DNA from: a virus | IMG/VR virus record: IMGVR_UViG_3300009173_000038 | Location: 1-37,068 of that record | Direction: 5' to 3' (one strand) | Length of the DNA: 37,068 nucleotides | Part shown: positions 1 through 5,881 of the stretch, one piece after another | How positions within the stretch are numbered: position 1 is the stretch's first letter | Layout of the letters: every line of letters begins with the position of its first letter | Translations under genes and position numbers: made by a program | The notes under the pieces: generated by a model | The model's database searches: none | The model's input: only the letters and a program-made list of their open reading frames with translations | What the model was told of the DNA's origin: nothing

Positions 1-384
1 AACACTAGCGTTATCAAAGTCGCCCATGCGCATATAGTTAAGTGTTTTCTTAAACTTTCTTGTACCCTCAGTACCCATTTGGTACGCCATTTCTACTACA
101 GCACCATAAACCGCACTAGGCAGACTAGGAGGTAAATCAAATGTTTCTACCCCTTTTACTGCTATGTCAAAATCAGAGACAAACAACTTCTCGAAACCTT
201 CTTTGTCAGTAGGAAGAGTCTCTCCAGGGATTATCTTGTGTCCATATCCAACAGTTTGAAACTTTTCTTGTATAGTTTTACCCGTAGCATCATCATATTT
301 TAACCGATATGGTAATTGTCTATAATGCTCATTGTGTTTTATCCGTGCTTGTACGACTTCTGTCAAGTATTCATTCCTTGTCAA
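1..384 (-). CDS. Endolysin, GH24-type (T4-like) muramidase, 3' truncated by window edge
   Basis: A reading frame of 128 codons runs off the left edge without a stop. It has the phage lysozyme layout: a catalytic Glu in HNEHYR (Glu19), an Asp pair at 31-32, and Thr44 in TVGYGH, matching the Glu-Asp-Thr triad of T4-type lysozymes. Further on, MAYQMGTEGTRKFKKTL matches the family's conserved FNxGxxGxxxFKKTL stretch. It would cleave peptidoglycan glycan strands at lysis. No signal peptide is visible, so a holin should release it. The only usable start is TTG at 384, overlapping the TGA of the upstream gene, with GAGGAG 8 nt before it; an in-frame stop lies just upstream. The family assignment is firm; the start is inferred. 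Confidence 0.88.
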   Translation of the reverse strand, partial: MTRNEYLTEVVQARIKHNEHYRQLPYRLKYDDATGKTIQEKFQTVGYGHKIIPGETLPTDKEGFEKLFVSDFDIAVKGVETFDLPPSLPSAVYGAVVEMAYQMGTEGTRKFKKTLNYMRMGDFDNASV

Positions 385-581
385 TGGGGCATCTCCTCAT
401 CATCTTCTTTAATATACTGTAAATCATCTTCCCAAAAGTAAGCGTATATATCATCTACTATGTTAATAACTTCTTTACAGTGGTGTGTCAGCTGTGTGTC
501 GTCTTTATGGTGATAATAAGCATAGGCCACTAAGTTCTTCACTTGTAGATGAAGACTATCAAAGGTTTTTCTTAAATCCAT
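381..581 (-). CDS. Hypothetical 66-aa protein between terminase and endolysin
   Basis: Not recognised. The ATG follows a good AGGAGTGACTC ribosome site, and the start lies inside the last codons of the large terminase gene, so translation is probably coupled. The protein is His/Tyr-rich in its middle (YAYYHHKDD) and ends in a strongly acidic tail (KEDDEEMPH). It has no membrane segment. Its TGA overlaps the TTG start of the endolysin. The position suggests a late or lysis-associated role, but the sequence itself does not show one. Confidence 0.7.
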   Translation of the reverse strand: MDLRKTFDSLHLQVKNLVAYAYYHHKDDTQLTHHCKEVINIVDDIYAYFWEDDLQYIKEDDEEMPH

Positions 582-2215
582 GAGTCACTCCTAGGTGTCC
601 GCCCTATACTCGACTCCATAAAGCTATCTAATTCCACGCCGAGTAAGTGTTCTTTGTGCTGGTTATAGGATAGAACGGCATCTCTGTCCATTCTTGTCAC
701 CCAATAGTTAGCTGCTATTGCTAGTGCGTCAATAGCATCATCATGTTTCAGTGCACCTCTGTCTCTTGTGATACGTGTCATCTGTCTAAATAACTGATGC
801 TGTGGTTCTTGTTTGAAATCCTCACGTATTAAAGACTCATCAACAACTAGCTTGTGGTTATTCATAATAGGTTCCAAAGTATCAATAATACGCTTCTCTT
901 TCTGCGTATGGTGTCTTACTTCTTCCACTTCACATGGGTGTATCTTAGCTAACACAGGCTTAATGAGCTGTGTAGCCATACCATCACCGAAGTTACTCTC
1001 GATAGTAATGTAGTTTACGTCTTGTTTTTTAGCAATTCTGGCTAGTTTTTCTAAAGTCTCTTCAGAGTATCCGCCTTCTAGTGCGCCCACAGCGGTGAGG
1101 TATAAGACTCCATGTAACATTTTAAGTACAGCATAGGCTGTTTTGTCCTTACCTCTACCACTAGGGTCAATAGACATAGCTGTTCCTTCAAACTTTGTGT
1201 ATTCAGCTGACGTGTGCATAGGGCCTACGTAGTAGTCGCCCTTTAGTCCCACATTGGGGACGTCACTGTCTATAGCTTTTATCTGTTCAGTAGATGAGGC
1301 CCACTGTATTTGTGCAGGAGCTTCTGTCCAAGTGGAACAACCACTCAAAATTATTAAATCATTCAGTTTTAATGGGTATCTATTAGCGTCAGACATCGTT
1401 GTATCTAACATAAACTGCAGGTTAAACCCACTACGTCCGTAAGATGCTAGACGTTCCATCAAATCTATCTTGTTAAACCTGTCACTATCCGTAGGTTCTC
1501 CCTCAATTTCCGTTTTATCAGCAATTATAGAGGACAATTTAGACCCATATCCAATACGTTGTGCGTTAGTTGGGTACAATGCTGGCCATATTTTAGTCTT
1601 ATAACCACGTTCTTCCAGGCTATTGTATAGGGACATCTCCGTTTGAGGTGTACCTAGGAAGATAATACGTCCTACTTTAGGTTTAATAATAGCGTCAAAC
1701 TCTTTTACAGTCTCACCAAGCCTATCTCTCATCAGTTGTGTCTGTGAGTTGTTGGCACTTTCAACGTCATCAGCAATAATTAAGTCAGCACGACTCCCTG
1801 TTAACTGTCCTGTTATACCCATGGACTTAACAGAAGGAGCATGTGAGGCCTTTGCAGGGCCCACATCAAAGCTGACCTTACTGGAACGCTGGTCATGGTG
1901 TGGTTGTAAGTGTACTAATAGTGGCATCTCAGCTATGAGTCGCTGTGTAAATGTACTGAAATCATCAGCCCTACTTTTAGATGCAGAGACAACTAAGATG
2001 TTCCTTTGGGGATTGAGTAAGAGTTGGTGACAAACAAAAGCAGAGGTTATCCAAGATTTTCCCACGCCTCTAAACGCTTGGATAACTAATCTTTTGTCTG
2101 GACTCTGTAAGTAATCAGCAATATCGTACTGTACTGGTGTTGGCTGTGGTAATAATAAATGTTTCCAGCACAAGTATAAGAAATTTTTAAAATTCTCTAC
2201 GCCTTTACTCATCAT
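572..2215 (-). CDS. terL: Terminase large subunit (T7 gp19-like)
   Basis: The ATPase/nuclease motor that packages concatemeric DNA into proheads. The N-terminal ATPase shows Walker A FRGVGKSW near residue 50, Walker B LIIADDVE near 150, and the coupling motif FLGTPQT near 185. The C-terminal RNase H-like nuclease has SIDPSGRGKDKTA near 350, IESNFGDGM near 410 and DDAIDALAIAANYW near 500, carrying the metal-binding acids. At about 547 aa it is close to T7 gp19 (586 aa). The start is placed at ATG 2215, overlapping the end of the small terminase by 11 bp; TTG 2221 and ATG 2212 are alternatives. It follows the small terminase as in T7. Confidence 0.96.
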   Translation of the reverse strand: MMSKGVENFKNFLYLCWKHLLLPQPTPVQYDIADYLQSPDKRLVIQAFRGVGKSWITSAFVCHQLLLNPQRNILVVSASKSRADDFSTFTQRLIAEMPLLVHLQPHHDQRSSKVSFDVGPAKASHAPSVKSMGITGQLTGSRADLIIADDVESANNSQTQLMRDRLGETVKEFDAIIKPKVGRIIFLGTPQTEMSLYNSLEERGYKTKIWPALYPTNAQRIGYGSKLSSIIADKTEIEGEPTDSDRFNKIDLMERLASYGRSGFNLQFMLDTTMSDANRYPLKLNDLIILSGCSTWTEAPAQIQWASSTEQIKAIDSDVPNVGLKGDYYVGPMHTSAEYTKFEGTAMSIDPSGRGKDKTAYAVLKMLHGVLYLTAVGALEGGYSEETLEKLARIAKKQDVNYITIESNFGDGMATQLIKPVLAKIHPCEVEEVRHHTQKEKRIIDTLEPIMNNHKLVVDESLIREDFKQEPQHQLFRQMTRITRDRGALKHDDAIDALAIAANYWVTRMDRDAVLSYNQHKEHLLGVELDSFMESSIGRTPRSDSWI

Positions 2216-2420
2216 GGTCAAACGGTAAGTCTTCTAATATGCTTGCAGCCCGCTCAACTATCTCAGGTTCACTATACGTTTTACATACATCTAAGCATAC
2301 TTTCAGCTCAGATGCCGTAAGGTCCTCTCCTGATTTAAGTTTGTGATAGGCGTGCATAACCAGTAAAACAGGTAATTCATCTAAAACCTGCTTCACTGTT
2401 TCTTGTTGACTTTCGTCCAT
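2205..2420 (-). CDS. terS: Terminase small subunit (T7 gp18-like)
   Basis: A 71-aa, mainly helical, acidic protein directly upstream of and overlapping the large terminase, the place held by gp18 in T7 (89 aa). It would bind DNA ends or concatemer junctions and stimulate the large subunit. ELPVLLVMHAYHKLKSGEDL and LTASELKVCLDVCKTY look like two amphipathic helices. The ATG is preceded by CTAGGAGTATACA, a good ribosome site. Assignment rests on position, size and helical content rather than a diagnostic motif. Confidence 0.75.
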   Translation of the reverse strand: MDESQQETVKQVLDELPVLLVMHAYHKLKSGEDLTASELKVCLDVCKTYSEPEIVERAASILEDLPFDHDE

Positions 2421-2465
2421 TGTATACTCCTAGAAGTTAAGTCGCAGTCTCCTGCATTTTTAAAC

Positions 2466-2636
2466 CTAACCTATCCACCAAGCTAGTATTATTACTAATA
2501 ACTGGCTTGCTGTTATGTAAATCTTACCTCGCCATGATAATGAGTTCCACATTATTAAAATGGGCTGGGCTAGTTCGTCTTCTAGCTCCTCATTAACATC
2601 ACCGGCGACGCCTTTAATATCATCTTTCTTAAACAT
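2466..2636 (-). CDS. Small 56-aa membrane protein (lysis-region)
   Basis: Found by reading the 226-bp gap between neighbouring genes. It begins MFKKDDIKGVAGDVNEEL and ends in a hydrophobic segment (ITASQLLVIILAWWIG) that runs to the TAG stop. The ATG has a GGAGTG ribosome site about 7 nt upstream, and the frame is open throughout. Layout: an acidic, probably helical cytoplasmic N-terminus, then one C-terminal membrane helix (about residues 39-56). Lying between the small terminase and another single-helix protein, it could be a holin accessory, antiholin or spanin component. The gene looks real; the function is unknown. Confidence 0.72.
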   Translation of the reverse strand: MFKKDDIKGVAGDVNEELEDELAQPILIMWNSLSWRGKIYITASQLLVIILAWWIG

Positions 2637-2646
2637 ACTACACTCC

Positions 2647-2889
2647 TTAATATTTTAGTGGGTTTTTCAGCCGTACTGACTGTTCCTCAAATTTAGTTTC
2701 AAGAACTCTAAGTTCTTTTTCAAGGACGTTAACTTTATTATTTAATTCTTTAACTGCTTTTGTGCTGGTAGACTGTTCAAGCTCATCGAGTCTGTTATTA
2801 AACACACCCCAAGTATAAAAACCACCACCAAGAGTAGTTATAATACCTACTAACACAGCGTATTTTTTTAGTGTTTCTACAAAATTCAT
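2647..2889 (-). CDS. 80-aa single-pass membrane protein with coiled coil (possible holin or inner-membrane spanin)
   Basis: Residues 8-29 (YAVLVGIITTLGGGFYTWGV) form a membrane helix after a short N-terminus. Residues about 32-75 form a charged heptad-like coiled coil (LNNKVNVLEKELRVLETKFEEQ). N-terminal anchor plus periplasmic coiled coil is the i-spanin (Rz) layout, but small type II/III holins can look alike, and no embedded o-spanin with a lipobox was seen. It starts 1 bp after the preceding gene's stop and lies in the cassette between tail fibre and terminase, where T7-like phages keep lysis genes (T7 17.5, 18.5). A lysis role is inferred from layout and position. Confidence 0.7.
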   Translation of the reverse strand: MNFVETLKKYAVLVGIITTLGGGFYTWGVFNNRLDELEQSTSTKAVKELNNKVNVLEKELRVLETKFEEQSVRLKNPLKY

Positions 2890-2890
2890 A

Positions 2891-4357
2891 TTAATAACCT
2901 CTTATCTCCATTAATTGACGTTCAGCTTCTATTCTATTAAAAGTTGCTGTGCGTAAATCTTCTTGATATTTATAAACAGGGTCATTCATAACAATTTGTT
3001 GTATGACATTACCGTCTGTGTAGATTTGTGATTCATAAACACTTAAATCAACACTGTCATTATACTCTCTAGGACTATAAAAAACTTGTGGTTGAAATAA
3101 ATCAGCGTTTGCAGCTGTGTAGTTAGATAAGTTAGGGGCTTTACCGGCCATTATACGCTGTGTGACAACGTTAATAATCGCTAGTTGTTTGTCGATAGCC
3201 TTAACCATCGTTTCTACTTTAGCCGTAATACTATCTACGTCTACTTTGACTTCGGAGGCTTCTTTTTCTTCGACTTTGACGTCAGCTTGTAGGCCATCTT
3301 TTTCTCCTCCAGGTGCTTCAACAACGCTTTCCTCTTCTGTGGTTTCGTTTGAAGCAAAAGTTTCAGTAGTAACTGTGGGTTCATTGTATTCCTCTTCTTC
3401 AGTTTCTTCTTGAGGTTCAGTCATCGCCACAGGCTCGTCGCTTGGTCCGGGTGACTCACTCGCAAGCTCTTCTGGAACCGTTTCCACCGAGGTGGTTTCA
3501 GTTGGTTCACTCTGTTCTTCCATGAGGCTCGCTGCAAAAGTTTCCACTGCTGGCTCTCCAACAGTTTCTTCTTCAGGGGGTTCTTCCACAATTTCTGGTC
3601 CTCCAAACGCCTGTAATATTTCGACGTCTTCAAATTCTTCTTCCAAAGTTTCAAATTCTTCTTCTAATAAAATGATTGTCTGTGGCTCCTCTAAAACAAA
3701 TTCTTCAAAAAACTCTTCTTGAAATACAGGTGGAACAAAAGTAGGCTCCTCTATAACAGGGTCAACAAACTCTGTTTCCCATTCTGCAATGTCGTCTACT
3801 ATGTCTTCTATATCTTCTATTACATCTGGTTGTACTGGAGTAGCCCAATAGGTGACTGCCAGTGTGGGGTTCTTTAGGTCTGCTGCATAGTGGTAATTAG
3901 AATTGCCTGACTCATTGAACTCAAACTTTACATTCACATCGTAATCAGTAACTGTATTTTTATTTATAATGATAGTGTCTGTGTAAGTATTATAATAACC
4001 ATCAGCTCTATCAACAATACGAGTTTGAGTAACTCCACCTATTGTTTGCTTCATTACAACTGACTGTTCTCTATTGTTCCAGAACCAGATGTCTGCACCT
4101 AGCACTGAGCTAAAGCCGCCATTTATCTGTTCTTGTGTAAGAGTATCTCTTAATGATATAGTAGACTCTACATATTTACTGTCTACTCCAGCAATTGTAC
4201 TATTACCATGCCTACTACTTTGGTTAGTCCCAGACCAAGAATTGTTAGTGAAGTCTTGGTTTAAAAGATTGTTTGTAGTTGTATCATAAGCAAAACAAGC
4301 CCACCCTAATACTAAGAAAATTATTAAAACATAAAACCAAGCAGTAAAACTATTCAT
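2891..4357 (-). CDS. Exported protein with signal peptide and a long Glu-rich central domain
   Basis: Unrecognised, about 488 aa. An N-terminal signal sequence (FYVLIIFLVLGWACFA, likely cut before YDTTTNN) is followed by a polar, beta-rich domain of about 160 residues (includes GADIWFWNN and IVDRADGYYNTYTD). Next comes a low-complexity segment of about 180 residues packed with Glu, Pro and Thr. A C-terminal helical part (DVDSITAKVETMVKAIDKQL) and a Tyr-rich end (QPQVFYSPREYND) finish it. The start is uncertain: ATG 4357 or 4363 would overlap the upstream gene by 8 or 14 bp, while ATG 4420 adds 21 residues. Signal-peptide proteins of this size are unusual in T7-like phages. Envelope remodelling, lysis or superinfection exclusion are possible but not shown. 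Confidence 0.75.
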   Translation of the reverse strand: MNSFTAWFYVLIIFLVLGWACFAYDTTTNNLLNQDFTNNSWSGTNQSSRHGNSTIAGVDSKYVESTISLRDTLTQEQINGGFSSVLGADIWFWNNREQSVVMKQTIGGVTQTRIVDRADGYYNTYTDTIIINKNTVTDYDVNVKFEFNESGNSNYHYAADLKNPTLAVTYWATPVQPDVIEDIEDIVDDIAEWETEFVDPVIEEPTFVPPVFQEEFFEEFVLEEPQTIILLEEEFETLEEEFEDVEILQAFGGPEIVEEPPEEETVGEPAVETFAASLMEEQSEPTETTSVETVPEELASESPGPSDEPVAMTEPQEETEEEEYNEPTVTTETFASNETTEEESVVEAPGGEKDGLQADVKVEEKEASEVKVDVDSITAKVETMVKAIDKQLAIINVVTQRIMAGKAPNLSNYTAANADLFQPQVFYSPREYNDSVDLSVYESQIYTDGNVIQQIVMNDPVYKYQEDLRTATFNRIEAERQLMEIRGY

Positions 4358-5021
4358 CGCCATACAAACCAAATGCAGTATCAACACGTTTTTCCAATAC
4401 TCTTTCCAGTCTTGCATCAATGGTGGCTCTTCTTTTTAAATTCTTTGTGTACTCATGGTAATCAGGTCTTTCAACATCATACTTTTTCCACTGGTCTTTT
4501 GCAGCCTTACCAATCTGTCCTTCAAATGGACAGGGTGTTCCTGCGTGGTTCATGGCACTAAAAATTCTATCATCTTGGCATAGAATCGCAATTGCTGCAA
4601 CTCTCATGTTAAAATCATAGAGCAACTTACTAAGTTTCATACGTTCACAATTTTCATCTGTACGAAATGTGCCTGCGGCAACACCAAAACCAGTGGCCTG
4701 TACACTACCGCTGGCACCTACAATACATAAATCTTGTGAATAAGAACTCATGCTTGGTGCGGCAGCTGTGTTAACTGGGATTCTCTTTTGTTGAGTGTTG
4801 TTTGCAGTCGAATTAGTTGTTGCATTTGTAGTTGTGCTAGTGTTAGTTTGACCGTCATTGTTGTTTGTAGTTGTACTAGTATACCCACCACTTATAGAAG
4901 TGTTACTACCAGAAGCATTAGTTTGATTAGATGTAGAGTTGTCTGTTGCAAATACCATAGTTGCCATTCCTAACAACAACAAGAACATTGCTGTTATTAT
5001 AGTTTCGGGGAGGTATTTCAC
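4350..5021 (-). CDS. Exported Asn/Thr/Ser-rich protein with signal peptide
   Basis: Unrecognised, 223 aa. Residues 8-26 (IITAMFLLLLGMATMVFA) form a signal peptide, likely cut before TDNSTSN. A low-complexity linker of about 55 residues made almost only of N, T, S and G follows. The C-terminal domain (from SYSQDLCIVGASGSVQATGF) has four Cys, suited to disulphides in the periplasm, and a helical Lys/Arg-rich end (KNLKRRATIDARLERVLEKR). The start codon is GTG at 5021, overlapping the TGA of the upstream gene as GTGA. Its stop overlaps the start of the next exported protein, so the two are probably coupled and may act together outside the inner membrane. Confidence 0.75.
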   Translation of the reverse strand: MKYLPETIITAMFLLLLGMATMVFATDNSTSNQTNASGSNTSISGGYTSTTTNNNDGQTNTSTTTNATTNSTANNTQQKRIPVNTAAAPSMSSYSQDLCIVGASGSVQATGFGVAAGTFRTDENCERMKLSKLLYDFNMRVAAIAILCQDDRIFSAMNHAGTPCPFEGQIGKAAKDQWKKYDVERPDYHEYTKNLKRRATIDARLERVLEKRVDTAFGLYGDE

Positions 5022-5401
5022 TTCTTTCCAAACATCCCTGCTGCTGGTTTAAGGCCGTAGATTGCACCAAAGATACCTATAAGTAACCATTGATACCATT
5101 GTGGTAAAGCATTAAAGTATGCAAAGAACATATCTAGTTTAGCTTTTGTATCTGCATCCCCAAAGAATACAGAATATCCTAACACTAATAAAGGAAGAGA
5201 TACTACAATTAAAACAAACTCGTCTTTCCATCCTTGAGCATTATCAGTTCTTACTTGTGCTTGATATTCTATTTCACCTTGTGACATACGATACGCATGG
5301 TTTCTTTCTGCCATGGCATTATATCTTTTAGTTTCTTGCCGCTGTTGCATGACACTGCCAATAGTTTTGACAGCACTAAATACTAAACCAAGACCAAACA
5401 T
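5018..5401 (-). CDS. Holin-like membrane protein (resembles GTA/phage 3-TM holins)
   Basis: 127 aa. A short hydrophobic N-terminus (GLGLVFSAVKTIGSVM) leads to a charged helix (QQRQETKRYNAMAERNHAYR), then WKDEFVLIVVSLPLLVLGYSV and WYQWLLIGIFGAIYGLKPA, two clear membrane helices separated by about 20 residues. A charged helix followed by WKDE and a membrane hairpin is, as I recall, typical of the holin family found in marine phages and gene transfer agents. It would form inner-membrane lesions that release the endolysin. Its ATG overlaps the stop of a 23-codon gene as TAATG. A competing holin candidate lies just upstream. Confidence 0.6.
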   Translation of the reverse strand: MFGLGLVFSAVKTIGSVMQQRQETKRYNAMAERNHAYRMSQGEIEYQAQVRTDNAQGWKDEFVLIVVSLPLLVLGYSVFFGDADTKAKLDMFFAYFNALPQWYQWLLIGIFGAIYGLKPAAGMFGKK

Positions 5402-5472
5402 TAGTTGTTTCCTTTGCCTTCACAATCACATTGGTCTTTTGTTTCTTCGCAGTCACATATTTCTTTGTTCAT
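5401..5472 (-). CDS. Cys-rich 23-aa micro-protein
   Basis: A tiny frame, MNKEICDCEETKDQCDCEG and four more residues, with two CDC motifs eight residues apart. It fills the only gap between two membrane-protein genes. Its ATG overlaps the upstream stop (ATGA) and its TAA overlaps the downstream start (TAATG), exactly how neighbouring genes here are joined, and GGAG lies upstream. The four Cys could bind a metal or form disulphides. It may be a real micro-gene or only a translational coupling bridge. Confidence 0.5.
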   Translation of the reverse strand: MNKEICDCEETKDQCDCEGKGNN

Positions 5473-5678
5473 TTTAATATAAACTCCCTGATAACTATAA
5501 TCATTTGCGTTAGCATTAAAAATCCTACACCCCACATAACTTTTTTTAAACTATTTAAATCTTGCTCTATGTGTTTTAGGTGATTAGTTTTAATAATTTC
5601 GATATGAGCATTAATCATTTTAATGTCGCCTTTAATCTTAGCTAATTCGACATTTAATTCATGAACATTCAGCATCAT
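5469..5678 (-). CDS. XhlA-like small membrane protein (holin/lysis candidate)
   Basis: 69 aa. An N-terminal coiled coil (VELAKIKGDIKMINAHIEII, continuing to about residue 45) is followed by one C-terminal membrane helix (MWGVGFLMLTQMIIVIREFI). This order matches the haemolysin XhlA family of phage lysis proteins. Start ATG 5678 overlaps the upstream stop as TAATG. It could act as a holin or antiholin with the 127-aa membrane protein. The class assignment rests on architecture only. Confidence 0.6.
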   Translation of the reverse strand: MMLNVHELNVELAKIKGDIKMINAHIEIIKTNHLKHIEQDLNSLKKVMWGVGFLMLTQMIIVIREFILK

Positions 5679-5872
5679 TAATCTGCCTCAGCAATAGTAT
5701 TACCTGCGTCTACCCATTGCATAACCATTTTATAATATCTATTGTTAGGGGTATCAATAGGACAAGCTATAACATCCTGTCCACCACTTGCGTTTTCTGG
5801 GTATGTTATTATAATTCCATTTCTTACTCCACCTAAATCTGTTCCATATTTTATTGTACAATCTTCAAACAT
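5678..5872 (-). CDS. Conserved-looking 64-aa protein downstream of the tail fibre
   Basis: Not recognised. It is a compact protein without membrane segments: KYGTDLGGVRNGIIITYPEN suggests a small beta fold, then a helix YYKMVMQWVDAGNTIAEAD. It begins 9 bp after the tail fibre stop with a good AGGAG ribosome site, and its stop overlaps the next gene. Position suggests a late protein associated with tail fibre or lysis. No function can be read from the sequence. Confidence 0.65.
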   Translation of the reverse strand: MFEDCTIKYGTDLGGVRNGIIITYPENASGGQDVIACPIDTPNNRYYKMVMQWVDAGNTIAEAD

Positions 5873-5881
5873 TATAATCTC

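Noticed and set aside
3421-3654. 77-codon frame inside the Glu-rich exported protein gene
   Set aside because: It is a shifted reading of the Glu/Pro-rich segment (Lys/Trp-rich product), without a convincing ribosome site.
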